This document shows positions 7,614 to 14,490 of a DNA stretch of 24,928 bases, piece by piece. The first letter of the stretch is position 1; every line of letters begins with the position of its first letter. Source of the stretch: an uncultured Bacteroides sp. GTDB lineage: Bacteria; Bacteroidota; Bacteroidia; Bacteroidales; Bacteroidaceae. The stretch spans positions 1 through 24,928 of the forward strand of contig USPQ01000038.1 in the NCBI GenBank assembly GCA_900556625.1, given 5' to 3'. Under the pieces are notes generated by a model that had not been told where the DNA came from, did no database searches, and saw only the letters and a list, made by a program, of their open reading frames with translations. The position numbers and the translations under genes are program-made.

Positions 7614-8453
7614 TTATTTTTTATCATAGTATTTCTTGTAAATCTTTTGATATTCTTCTTCCTTCTGGAATCTATCCAGCCATGCATTCAAACTGTCGAG
7701 TAAGACAGGTGATTGTTTGCTGACTGCCCATGAGTAGAATTGTGTGAAACTGATTGCCGTATTGATATCTATTTGCGGCAAAGAATCAGCGGCAGCCTGT
7801 GCGATACTTTCATCACATACGGCATAGTCGATGTCTCCATGTGCCACAAGCGAAATCAATTGTTCCGGGCCGTATTTTTCTATTTCCTTTATATAAATGG
7901 TATCTCCAATCTCATTTCCCAAGTTCTGAATACGCAAGATTGACGAGGAACCCTTTATAACATGGAGTGTTTTTTGCGCTAAATCCAATTGACTGCGTAT
8001 GTAAAGGGAATCGTTTTCTACGGTTGCTTTCCGTTGTACCAGCACTTGTTTGTTAAGCACGATGGGAGAGGTGAGCAGTAAGGAATCCTTCAATTTGCTG
8101 GTTGCTAATATACCGTATGCTATTACGTCATAACGGTCCTCGCTCAATCCTCTCAGACGATCCTCAAAACTCATATAAGGGCTGATGTCAACTCTTAGTC
8201 CTTTATCTCGGCCGAATGCCTGTATCAGTTCATAATTAAACCCTGCAACCGTATCCCCGTCTACATAAAAACTGATGGAATTATACTCTGTCGCTACACG
8301 TAATACACCTTCTCTGATAATATCTGCATAGTCGTGTGGGGGAAGCGGTTGTTTTTGCTGATTGTCGCATCGACGGAAACAGAAGAGTAGTGCCAGTACG
8401 ATAATTACAGGTATCAGATATCTGAGCAATCTTATTTTGGGGCGTGTCACCAT
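7614..8453 (-). CDS. Membrane-anchored family-3 solute-binding protein
   Basis: From ATG 8453 it is 279 residues. A single N-terminal hydrophobic segment (about residues 10-26, LRYLIPVIIVLALLF) should anchor it in the inner membrane with the rest in the periplasm. The remainder fits the bacterial solute-binding family 3 fold: LRVATEYNSISFYVDGDTVAGFNYELIQAFGRDKG, then YDVIAYGILAT, LLLTSPIV, VIKGSSSILRI, and a closing W-x-x-x-K segment. Such domains bind amino acids or related small molecules, or occur in MltF-type lytic transglycosylases; no SLT domain is present. An in-frame TTG at 8474 overlaps the stop of the preceding porin gene as TTGA and would add seven residues. No ABC permease or ATPase lies nearby, so it may act as a sensor or feed another system. 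Confidence 0.8.
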   Translation of the reverse strand: MVTRPKIRLLRYLIPVIIVLALLFCFRRCDNQQKQPLPPHDYADIIREGVLRVATEYNSISFYVDGDTVAGFNYELIQAFGRDKGLRVDISPYMSFEDRLRGLSEDRYDVIAYGILATSKLKDSLLLTSPIVLNKQVLVQRKATVENDSLYIRSQLDLAQKTLHVIKGSSSILRIQNLGNEIGDTIYIKEIEKYGPEQLISLVAHGDIDYAVCDESIAQAAADSLPQIDINTAISFTQFYSWAVSKQSPVLLDSLNAWLDRFQKEEEYQKIYKKYYDKK

Positions 8454-8470
8454 AAGCTGCAGAAGTTTTA

Positions 8471-10513
8471 TCAATCATAGAAGTTCCATGAAAGGCCGAA
8501 TTTCAGCACACGTGGGTTGATAGGGTAATGAGGAGACAGGAAATAATTCGGTCTGCTCATTCCTTGATTCACGTGATACATCATTACATAGAAACGTGTA
8601 CGCTTTAAATGTAAGTTCGCGTAAACATTTACAATAGGATAGCCGCCTATCTCTACCTGGTCGTCTGTCGGTTGCAGATGGAAGTTCTGAATGGCGGGCA
8701 TATATGCAGGGGCATTGTATTTGGTAAAGTATCTCAAATCGGCACCTAATTGTACGCTGAGCACTTTTTTTGCCAGTTTGAACTGCATATAAAAGTTATG
8801 ATATAGCGAGAGGTCCGGCAAGGGAAGCACGGTCTGGTCGCTGGACTTCTGCCAGGTCACCTCATTGTCCAAGTGGAAGATACCCAATTTGAAGTCCTGA
8901 TTAAGACTTGCTGACAACACTTGCAGACTTCCGCTTTTTTGTTCGGGCAATGCTTGTTGATTGAAATAAGTATAGTTCTTTATATTCTCGACTCCTGCTT
9001 TCAATTTTGTCCTCCAGCGGGCAATGCTCAACTCTCCTTCAATGCGGGTGCGAAACTCCTTGTCCATATCATTGTCCCACCAGAAATGCTTGGAGTGATA
9101 GTGGCGCATATAGAACGGAGCCAGTTTATTGCTGACCTCTCCACGGGCTATAAGACTGACCGTATCTTTCCACAGAGGAAAGTTCAGGTCTATATCGCCT
9201 TTTACATTAAACTGTCCGATTGCTTTTCCTCCCAGTCCCACTTCACCGATGGCATGATAATGGAGTACATTACCTTCACGTTTGGACAATTCGCCTCCTA
9301 CGAATATCTCATTCTCATTGTATTTGTCATTACCTATGCCTTCCAGGTTCATCAGTGTATATTTGCTGATTTTATAGGAGGCAAATGCCGTCAGTCCGGC
9401 TTTGGCATATTTATTGAACCCTTCCAACAGAGCAATACCTACGGTGTTTTTGATTCCTATATAGGTCGTACTGTCTTTTACTAATGGATTATCAGGTTCT
9501 AAATAAGTGTTCTGATAGTAATCTTTCACGTCATCTTCAGAATGGAAACTATGCCGTGCACGTTCCACTTGAACGGTATGTATAAAACTGGTGACCGGAA
9601 CGAATTCTTGTTTGGCGGGAGTAGTGTCATTTTCGGCCTGTGGTATGTTGCGTCTGAATCCCAGATTGTAACGTTGGGTCAGGAATACGTAAAAGTCATG
9701 ATTTCGATTGGTTGTGGCATTTAATACCGTTTCCATATTGGTTGATTCATATTCCCTTCCTCCTTGTGACATTTCTTCTGGGGCAGTGATAAATCTGTCA
9801 TCGGTAATACCTCCGTTCTCGTTTGTTTTCAGATAGTTATTGCTGTATATGGCTTGCATTTGGTAGCGGTCGCCGATATAACTACCGAAAAAAGCTGCAT
9901 TGAAATGTGATGTGCTTTGATTATTGTAATATCCCCGTCCGTACAGATAGTCTATGTTGAAGCCGAAAGCCAGACGTTTGTTTACATTGACAGAGAAGTA
10001 TGATTTGAAACGTTCTTCCCCGTTCACCTTGTTACCGGCTTTGTGATATGTCAGGTTGGTATAAGGTACGTTACTGTTCGTAAAGTTGAATTCCGTAGGA
10101 CGGATAAAGAAACTGGAGAAAGGCTCCATGAAAATAGTTGGCTCAGGGTCACGACGGTCGAAGAAAATACGTGACATACGGGGAGAACCCATATTGGCCA
10201 GATAATTGTAATGTCCGGTCAGCCCGTCAGTCAGGTTCGTGTTCTGGAAATGATGATATGCAGTATCCGCCGGAATCATAGTCCGGTCGCCCAACTGGTT
10301 TTTGATACGCCACATATATAATTTAGGAGGCAATCCCTGTATCTCAACATTTGCACTGTCCAGCTTGTCCGGAATCATGGCAGGGTCTACCTGGTTGCCG
10401 TATTGGTCATAGCCGTTTTCGTCGATTACCTGGCGACCATTGTCGAACTGTGCATGAACACTTGTCAGACCTATAACGGTAAGTAATATATATAATAGTA
10501 AGATTCGTCTCAT
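8471..10513 (-). CDS. Putative porin (Porin_10 family)
   Basis: From ATG 10513 it is 680 residues with a signal peptide ending at SVHA|Q (about residue 21). The sequence alternates short charged loops with amphipathic, Tyr/Phe-rich strands and ends in GLSWNFYD, as expected of an outer-membrane barrel. The pattern agrees with the Bacteroidetes putative porin family (PF14121). Substrate is unknown. An upstream in-frame TTG at 10525 overlaps the -7 promoter element, so ATG 10513 is preferred. The downstream solute-binding protein overlaps or follows closely, which suggests that the pair handles the same solute. Confidence 0.82.
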   Translation of the reverse strand: MRRILLLYILLTVIGLTSVHAQFDNGRQVIDENGYDQYGNQVDPAMIPDKLDSANVEIQGLPPKLYMWRIKNQLGDRTMIPADTAYHHFQNTNLTDGLTGHYNYLANMGSPRMSRIFFDRRDPEPTIFMEPFSSFFIRPTEFNFTNSNVPYTNLTYHKAGNKVNGEERFKSYFSVNVNKRLAFGFNIDYLYGRGYYNNQSTSHFNAAFFGSYIGDRYQMQAIYSNNYLKTNENGGITDDRFITAPEEMSQGGREYESTNMETVLNATTNRNHDFYVFLTQRYNLGFRRNIPQAENDTTPAKQEFVPVTSFIHTVQVERARHSFHSEDDVKDYYQNTYLEPDNPLVKDSTTYIGIKNTVGIALLEGFNKYAKAGLTAFASYKISKYTLMNLEGIGNDKYNENEIFVGGELSKREGNVLHYHAIGEVGLGGKAIGQFNVKGDIDLNFPLWKDTVSLIARGEVSNKLAPFYMRHYHSKHFWWDNDMDKEFRTRIEGELSIARWRTKLKAGVENIKNYTYFNQQALPEQKSGSLQVLSASLNQDFKLGIFHLDNEVTWQKSSDQTVLPLPDLSLYHNFYMQFKLAKKVLSVQLGADLRYFTKYNAPAYMPAIQNFHLQPTDDQVEIGGYPIVNVYANLHLKRTRFYVMMYHVNQGMSRPNYFLSPHYPINPRVLKFGLSWNFYD

Positions 10514-10522
10514 AATTGGAGG

Positions 10523-10530
10523 CAAAGATA
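10523..10530 (-). promoter_or_regulatory. -7 element immediately upstream of the porin gene
   Basis: TATCTTTG on the - strand, a perfect -7 match, ends only 9 bp before the ATG at 10513. Transcription would start a few bases before or at the ATG, giving a very short or absent leader. No clear -33 box is seen in the AT-rich sequence upstream. Confidence 0.55.
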
Positions 10531-10553
10531 CTTACTTTAATTGATTTAATGAT

Positions 10554-10618
10554 AATGGATAATTGAAAATTATGTTGCATACGTACAACACGTAGCTAAT
10601 AATTATCAATTATCCATT
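10554..10618. terminator. Long AT-rich inverted repeat after the gamma-subunit gene
   Basis: AATGGATAATTGA at 10554-10566 and its exact reverse complement at 10606-10618. Pairing continues inward after one mismatch for six more bases (10568-10573 with 10599-10604), giving a ~20-bp stem with a 25-nt loop. It lies just downstream of the oxidoreductase operon (last stop at 10635), so it may terminate that transcript. AT-rich repeats with TATCCATT units are also common as dispersed intergenic repeats in Bacteroides. A further ATCCATT copy occurs at 10627-10633. Confidence 0.5.
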
Positions 10619-10634
10619 GTTCACTATCCATTAA

Positions 10635-11177
10635 TTAAACTTCGCGGATAAGCTCCATACCTTTCTTGATAGCTTCCTCGTTCATAGGAATCAAGTGGTG
10701 GTGGCGTTCTGGCAAAGTCTTTTTCAAGCCTTTGATGACATTTTCTAAAGTTACAATCGGACGAAGTTTCAGCAGACCGCCTAATACAATCATGTTGAAC
10801 GCTTTAGCGTTGTTCATTTCGTTGGCTGCATCCATTGCATCGATACGGTATACTTTGATGTCTTTGCGGGTAGGAGGGTTGATTATTCCGTAACCGTCAT
10901 AGATCAAGACACCACCGGGTTTCACCTTACTTTCAAACTTTTCGAGTGAAGGCTGGTTCAAGATGATGGCGGCATCGTATTTACTAAGAATCGGTGAAGA
11001 TATCTTGTCATCGCTAACGATTACTGTAACGTTGGCAGTACCACCCCGTTGTTCTGGACCGTATGCCGGCATCCAGCTCACTTCCTTGCCTTCCATCAAA
11101 CCGGAATAAGCCAGAATCTTACCCATAGACAATACGCCTTGTCCACCGAATCCTGCTATAATTATTTCTTCTTTCAT
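10635..11177 (-). CDS. korC: 2-oxoacid:ferredoxin oxidoreductase, gamma subunit
   Basis: 180 residues, the usual size for a separate gamma subunit. The N-terminus has AGFGGQGVLSMGKIL (residues 8-22), then PAYGPEQRGGTANV (38-50), both signatures of the gamma domain that completes the CoA/active-site region. The enzyme oxidatively decarboxylates a 2-oxoacid to the acyl-CoA with reduction of ferredoxin, or runs in reverse. It is the last gene of the operon, 20 bp after the beta subunit and followed by the AT-rich inverted repeat. Confidence 0.9.
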   Translation of the reverse strand: MKEEIIIAGFGGQGVLSMGKILAYSGLMEGKEVSWMPAYGPEQRGGTANVTVIVSDDKISSPILSKYDAAIILNQPSLEKFESKVKPGGVLIYDGYGIINPPTRKDIKVYRIDAMDAANEMNNAKAFNMIVLGGLLKLRPIVTLENVIKGLKKTLPERHHHLIPMNEEAIKKGMELIREV

Positions 11178-11197
11178 TGTTCTGTTGACTTTTAGCG

Positions 11198-11962
11198 TTA
11201 TTCTTTATCTTTTAAATCACCCAGCGGATAGAACGGGAACATATGTTCTTCCATCCATTTGTTTGCTTTTTCCGGGGTCATCTTCCAACCGGAACTACAA
11301 GTGGAAACGATTTCTACCAAATTGGAACCTTTACCGTTCATCGAGTTCTCGAAAGCCTTGCGAATAGCTTTCTTCGCTTTACGGATGGCCGGTACCGATT
11401 GTACGGACTGGCGGCTTACGTAAGCTGTTCCTTCCAGTTGGGCGGCGATTTCTGTGATTTTCAATGGATAGCCGTGAAGTTCAACGTCACGTCCGTAAGG
11501 ACAAGTCGAGCTCTTCATACCTACTAGTGTAGTCGGGGCCATCTGGCCGCCTGTCATACCGTAAATGGCATTGTTGATAAAGATAATCGTGATGTTTTCG
11601 CCACGGTTCAAAGCGTGTATAGTTTCGGCTGTACCGATACAAGCCAAATCACCGTCACCCTGGTAAGTAAATACGAGGCGATCCGGCCACAGACGCTTCA
11701 CAGCAGTTGCCACAGCAGGAGCACGTCCGTGTGCAGCTTCCTGCCAGTCAATATCCAAATAGTTATAGGCGAAAACTGCACATCCTACCGGAGAGATTCC
11801 CACCGTTTTATCTTCCATACCCATCTCCTCTATTACTTCGGCAATGAGCTTGTGTACCACACCGTGACTGCAGCCCGGACAGTAGTGCATGGCGTTGTCG
11901 TTCATCAGAGTCGGTTTTTTGTAAACCAGATTCTCGGGTTTGATTATTTCTTCTTTAGTCAT
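11198..11962 (-). CDS. korB: 2-oxoacid:ferredoxin oxidoreductase, beta (thiamine-binding) subunit
   Basis: 254 residues. It carries the CPGCSHG motif (residues 28-34, the family usually has CPGCGHG) and the thiamine diphosphate/Mg motif GDGD at 102-105 followed by NN at 130-131 and YGMTGGQ. The TPP-bound carbanion forms here. Cys28, Cys31 and a later Cys may hold the proximal [4Fe-4S] cluster. The sequence just upstream has a good AAGGAG ribosome-binding site (about 11970-11976), between this ATG and the small membrane protein's stop. Assignment to 2-oxoglutarate (Kor) rather than 3-methyl-2-oxobutanoate (Vor) is not certain from sequence. Confidence 0.9.
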   Translation of the reverse strand: MTKEEIIKPENLVYKKPTLMNDNAMHYCPGCSHGVVHKLIAEVIEEMGMEDKTVGISPVGCAVFAYNYLDIDWQEAAHGRAPAVATAVKRLWPDRLVFTYQGDGDLACIGTAETIHALNRGENITIIFINNAIYGMTGGQMAPTTLVGMKSSTCPYGRDVELHGYPLKITEIAAQLEGTAYVSRQSVQSVPAIRKAKKAIRKAFENSMNGKGSNLVEIVSTCSSGWKMTPEKANKWMEEHMFPFYPLGDLKDKE

Positions 11963-11974
11963 AACTTCTTCTCC

Positions 11975-12151
11975 TTATCTGTTGGTGAACCGTATAAAAA
12001 ACTCCATCAGCTTGACAAAGATTGCCGCGCCGCATACGTAGATAAACATTTTGAAATCTTCCTTTCCTACAACGAAATAGGTGATAATGGCTGCAACAGC
12101 CAGAATCATGAAAAGGATGTTCAGTACGTTTCTTATTTTATCGGGATTCAT
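11975..12151 (-). CDS. 58-residue membrane protein inside the oxidoreductase operon
   Basis: Short gene from ATG 12151 to TAA 11975-11977. It fits exactly between the alpha subunit (7 bp upstream) and the beta subunit (12 bp downstream), so it is clearly in the operon. The peptide begins MNPDKIRNVLN and has two hydrophobic segments: about residues 11-28 (NILFMILAVAAIITYFVV) and about 36-47 (FIYVCGAAIFVK), separated by a charged GKEDFK turn. The tail is FFIRFTNR. This predicts one or two transmembrane helices. No known family is recognised. Given its place it could tether the oxidoreductase or ferredoxin to the membrane, but that is inference. The tight spacing and normal codon use support a real gene. 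Confidence 0.75.
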   Translation of the reverse strand: MNPDKIRNVLNILFMILAVAAIITYFVVGKEDFKMFIYVCGAAIFVKLMEFFIRFTNR

Positions 12152-12158
12152 CGTTTCG

Positions 12159-13241
12159 TTATTTGATTATTTTTTCTTCCAAAGCAGTTACAATTTCATC
12201 CGGATCGGGGACGATACCGCCGAGACGTCCGAAATGCTCTACCTTTATTTTACCGTTAACAGCCAGGCGGACATCTTCAATCATCTGTCCGGCATTCAGC
12301 TCCGTAACAAGCATACCTTTTACTTTGTCAGCATAAGCGGCAATGGCCTTTGTAGGGAACGGCCACAAAGTAATCGGACGAAGGATACCTACCTTGATAC
12401 CTTTCTCACGAGCCAGCTCCATGGCTTTCTGACCGATACGTGCCATTGAGCCAAAAGCAATAATCAGATATTCTGCATCTTCACAGTTTATTTCTTCAAA
12501 ACGTACTTCGTTTTCTTCGATTTGGCGATACTTAGCCTGGAAGCGGAGGTTGTTGATTTCCATTGCTTCCGGTTTCAGTTCCAAAGAAGTGATGATGTTC
12601 GGTTTGCGATCTTTAGCCTTTCCGGTAGCAGCCCACGGACATTGCTCAATCACTTCCGCTTCTGTGCGGCGTGGCTTTTGTGCAGGAAGCACTACCTTTT
12701 CCATCATCTGTCCGATCACACCGTCAGCAAGAATAATGGCTGGATTACGATATTTGAAAGCCAGTTCGAATCCCAATGCCACGAAATCTGCCATTTCCTG
12801 TACAGATGCCGGAGCAAGAGCGATTAGCTTGTAGTCGCCATGACCACCGCCTTTCACAGTCTGGAAATAGTCGGCCTGACTCGGTTGGATGGTTCCTAAT
12901 CCGGGACCGCCACGCATCACGTTTACAATCAGACAAGGAAGTTCGGCACCTGCGATGTAAGATATACCTTCCTGTTTCAGACTGACGCCGGGACTTGAAG
13001 ACGATGTCATTACCATCTTTCCGCTGCCTGCGCCTCCATATACCATATTGATAGCTGCCACTTCACTTTCTGCCTGGAGTACTACCATGCCGGTTGTTTC
13101 CCACGGTTTCAGTTCAGCAAGTGTTTCCAACACTTCCGATTGGGGAGTAATAGGATAACCGAAGTAACCGTCGGCACCGCAACGGATAGCTGCGTGGGCG
13201 ATGGCTTCGTTTCCTTTCATTAATACAACTTCTTCTGCCAT
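12159..13241 (-). CDS. korA: 2-oxoacid:ferredoxin oxidoreductase, alpha subunit (KorA/VorB type)
   Basis: 360 residues. The N-terminal pyrimidine-binding domain has GYPITPQSEVLE (28-39), with the YPITP substrate-contact motif, and QAESEVAAINMVYGGAGSGKMVMTSSSSPG (around 56-85). VMRGGPGLGTIQPSQADY (109-125) is typical of the Kor/Vor alpha subunits. The C-terminal transketolase-like domain contains ILRPITLWPFP. It is the catalytic partner of the beta subunit. Databases name close relatives either 2-oxoglutarate:ferredoxin oxidoreductase or 3-methyl-2-oxobutanoate dehydrogenase VorB, and the sequence alone does not decide. In Bacteroides, reductive carboxylation of succinyl-CoA to 2-oxoglutarate is an established route this enzyme could serve. 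Confidence 0.9.
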   Translation of the reverse strand: MAEEVVLMKGNEAIAHAAIRCGADGYFGYPITPQSEVLETLAELKPWETTGMVVLQAESEVAAINMVYGGAGSGKMVMTSSSSPGVSLKQEGISYIAGAELPCLIVNVMRGGPGLGTIQPSQADYFQTVKGGGHGDYKLIALAPASVQEMADFVALGFELAFKYRNPAIILADGVIGQMMEKVVLPAQKPRRTEAEVIEQCPWAATGKAKDRKPNIITSLELKPEAMEINNLRFQAKYRQIEENEVRFEEINCEDAEYLIIAFGSMARIGQKAMELAREKGIKVGILRPITLWPFPTKAIAAYADKVKGMLVTELNAGQMIEDVRLAVNGKIKVEHFGRLGGIVPDPDEIVTALEEKIIK

Positions 13242-13252
13242 ATTCTTTTCTT

Positions 13253-13480
13253 TTATTCTACTTTTACTTTATACACTGAGATACATCCGTCCGGACAAAC
13301 TGTTGCGCACGAGCTGCATCCGTTACAGGTATCTTCTTTCACTTGCCAGGCATAGTTATAGCCTTTCATGTTTACCTCTTTATTGAGGGCGATTACATCG
13401 AGCGGACACGCCACTACACACAGGTTGCATCCTTTGCAACGCTCCGTGTCGACTACGATTGCTCCTTTGATTTTTGCCAT
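13253..13480 (-). CDS. korD: 2x[4Fe-4S] ferredoxin subunit of the 2-oxoacid oxidoreductase
   Basis: 75 residues with two complete CxxCxxCxxxCP motifs: C15, C18, C21, C25 and C52, C55, C58, C62, so it should bind two [4Fe-4S] clusters. One extra cysteine (C66) follows. A short insertion separates the two halves, as in ferredoxin-like delta subunits of four-subunit Kor/Vor enzymes. It takes electrons from the thiamine-bearing subunit and passes them on. It is 11 bp upstream of the alpha subunit and 34 bp after the TPR gene. Confidence 0.9.
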   Translation of the reverse strand: MAKIKGAIVVDTERCKGCNLCVVACPLDVIALNKEVNMKGYNYAWQVKEDTCNGCSSCATVCPDGCISVYKVKVE

Positions 13481-13514
13481 AATCTTTATTTTATTACGTT
13501 ATCTTTGAGTACGG

Positions 13515-13796
13515 TTATTGATTATACATATCTTTGTGATAGAAGTTTAGAATATCTATCGCCATTTTCCGGGCCTGAACGGCGGGGCTGTCAGGATTAA
13601 GGTCGATAGCGTATTGGTAATTGTCCAGCGCTTGCTTCCAGTCTCCTTTTTTCCGGTAGGCATTTCCCCGTAAATAGTAGAGAATATCTTTCTCGTTTTC
13701 GACAGAAGTGTCTAGGAGAAGTTGGTTCAATTGCTCAATCGCTGTGTCCACATCCCCCTGATTGATAAGCTCTTTTAGGTTTTCTATTTGCTCCAT
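13515..13796 (-). CDS. Small TPR-repeat protein, first gene of the oxidoreductase operon
   Basis: 93 residues, all helical by composition. Residues about 35-70 make a clear tetratricopeptide repeat: KDILYYLRGNAYRKKGDWKQALDNYQYAIDLNPDS, with the W/L/G/Y/A/A/P positions in place. The N-terminal 30 residues form a weaker repeat (IENLKELINQGDVDTAIEQLNQLL). TPR proteins are protein-interaction scaffolds. Its position ahead of the ferredoxin gene suggests that it may help assemble or dock the complex; that is not shown by the sequence. The promoter at 13825-13832 should drive the whole operon. Confidence 0.85.
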   Translation of the reverse strand: MEQIENLKELINQGDVDTAIEQLNQLLLDTSVENEKDILYYLRGNAYRKKGDWKQALDNYQYAIDLNPDSPAVQARKMAIDILNFYHKDMYNQ

Positions 13797-13824
13797 TTCT
13801 TTTGTCTTTCGGGATTCTGAAACG

Positions 13825-13858
13825 CAAAGATAGTTTTTATTTGTGTAAATGGGACAAA
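13825..13858 (-). promoter_or_regulatory. Promoter of the TPR-oxidoreductase operon
   Basis: - strand TATCTTTG at 13825-13832 is a perfect -7 element, 28 bp before the ATG at 13796. A TTTG at 13855-13858, 22 bp upstream, is a plausible -33 box (slightly long spacing). Confidence 0.7.
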
Positions 13859-13938
13859 TGAAGCCGGAAATTTGTATTTGGGAAAAGACTTTCCTGTGGA
13901 TATTGTTATGCTCACAAGGATGAATGAAATAAAAAAGA

Positions 13939-13989
13939 CCTTCACCTTTTCTCTGTATCGACCTGGTTATCGGAATTAGCGGGTGAAGG
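13939..13989. repeat. Inverted repeat CCTTCACC/GGTGAAGG
   Basis: CCTTCACC at 13939-13946 and GGTGAAGG at 13982-13989, 35-nt loop. The right arm continues into GGTGAAGGGCA (13982-13992), which recurs exactly at 14430-14440. TTTCACC occurs twice more between 13996 and 14015. There is no T-tract. This is part of the repeat-rich gene-poor region 13797-14490. Confidence 0.5.
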
Positions 13990-14049
13990 GCAATCTTTTC
14001 ACCTGCTGTTTCACCTTCCTTGAATCCGAATCAAATATGCGGTCGCTTT

Positions 14050-14073
14050 AGTCTATTGTATTGGCAATAGACT
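14050..14073. repeat. Perfect 9-bp hairpin
   Basis: AGTCTATTG at 14050-14058 and CAATAGACT at 14065-14073 with a 6-nt loop. It has no T-run on either side. It may be an RNA structure or a protein-binding site; no function is known. Confidence 0.45.
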
Positions 14074-14152
14074 TCTGGAAGACTAATGGATAACTTCGTT
14101 TGCCTTATTAGAGAAACTCCTTGTTAGTATAGACAAAGTTGCATTTCATTAG

Positions 14153-14311
14153 ATGTGTTCTATAAACAAAGGCTTCGTTTGTGAAAACAAAGGTTTAGTT
14201 TATATAAACGAAGCCTTCATTTATAAAAACGGAACCTTCGTTTATAGATTGTTTGTAGTAGAAAGCAAGTTAGGTTGTAACAAAAGTAAGTTTAGTTGGA
14301 TTGAAAAGTAA
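14153..14311 (+). CDS. Possible 52-residue ORF with heptapeptide repeats
   Basis: ATG 14153 to TAA 14309-14311. After MCS come four seven-residue units: INKGFVC, ENKGLVY, INEAFIY and KNGTFVY, encoded by the 21-bp tandem repeat. The invariant Asn and the hydrophobic-hydrophobic-Tyr ends suggest short beta-strands. The tail (about residues 32-52) is unlike the repeats, except for two weaker seven-residue units (SKLGCNK, SKFSWIE). No signal peptide, promoter or ribosome-binding site is evident. A degenerate in-frame unit (IDKVAFH at 14129-14149) precedes it, cut off by a stop at 14150-14152. It lies on the strand opposite to both neighbours. It may be a real microprotein, a decayed gene or just the reading of a DNA repeat; I cannot tell. 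Confidence 0.3.
   Translation: MCSINKGFVCENKGLVYINEAFIYKNGTFVYRLFVVESKLGCNKSKFSWIEK
14163..14246. repeat. Four tandem 21-bp units, each a quasi-palindrome
   Basis: Units at 14163-14183, 14184-14204, 14205-14225 and 14226-14246 abut without spacers. They share [TA]AAAC at the left and TTT[GA]T at the right, with an A-x-x-x-TT core. Each unit is nearly its own reverse complement (for example AAACGAAG opposite CCTTCATTT in unit 3), and unit 1 pairs well with unit 3 (AAGGCTTCGTTT with AAACGAAGCCTT). The outer ends also pair (CTATAAAC at 14160-14167 with GTTTATAG at 14240-14247). It is not CRISPR, since there are no unique spacers. Confidence 0.85.
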
Positions 14312-14323
14312 GTTCTACTACAA
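14253..14323. repeat. 11-bp inverted repeat enclosing three AAAG[CT]AAGTT copies
   Basis: TTGTAGTAGAA at 14253-14263 and its exact reverse complement TTCTACTACAA at 14313-14323. Between and across the arms AAAG[CT]AAGTT recurs at 14262-14271, 14283-14292 and 14305-14314, spaced 21 and 22 bp. This nearly continues the period of the adjacent 21-bp array. Confidence 0.6.
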
Positions 14324-14360
14324 TAGAAGCATAGAGAGTTAGTATATTATCGGATTGTAT

Positions 14361-14395
14361 GGGTGAGGAGAAGGTGAAAGAGCTGCTCCTCACCC
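14361..14395. repeat. 10-bp GC-rich hairpin downstream of the sigma-factor gene
   Basis: GGGTGAGGAG at 14361-14370 and CTCCTCACCC at 14386-14395 with a 15-nt loop. It lies about 100 bp past the sigma-factor stop (14491, - strand), so it could weakly terminate that transcript, though no T-tract follows on that strand. The rest of 13797-14490 shows no conventional gene. Confidence 0.5.
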
Positions 14396-14490
14396 GCAAA
14401 CATTGATAGATAAAGCGTTTCAGCGAAAAGGTGAAGGGCATTTGAGACAGGAAAAATGTGTAAGTTGTAGGGGTGGACAACAATGAGGAA

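Noticed and set aside
8921..9484. 187-codon open frame on the + strand inside the porin gene
   Set aside because: It is antisense to a clear outer-membrane protein gene, has no family features and no promoter; the frame is open because of the codon use of the porin.
11615..12166. 183-codon open frame on the + strand across korB, the small membrane protein and korA
   Set aside because: It crosses three well-supported genes of the opposite strand and resembles no protein family.
14163..14246. Tandem 21-bp repeats considered as a CRISPR array
   Set aside because: The units abut with no unique spacers and no cas genes are present.
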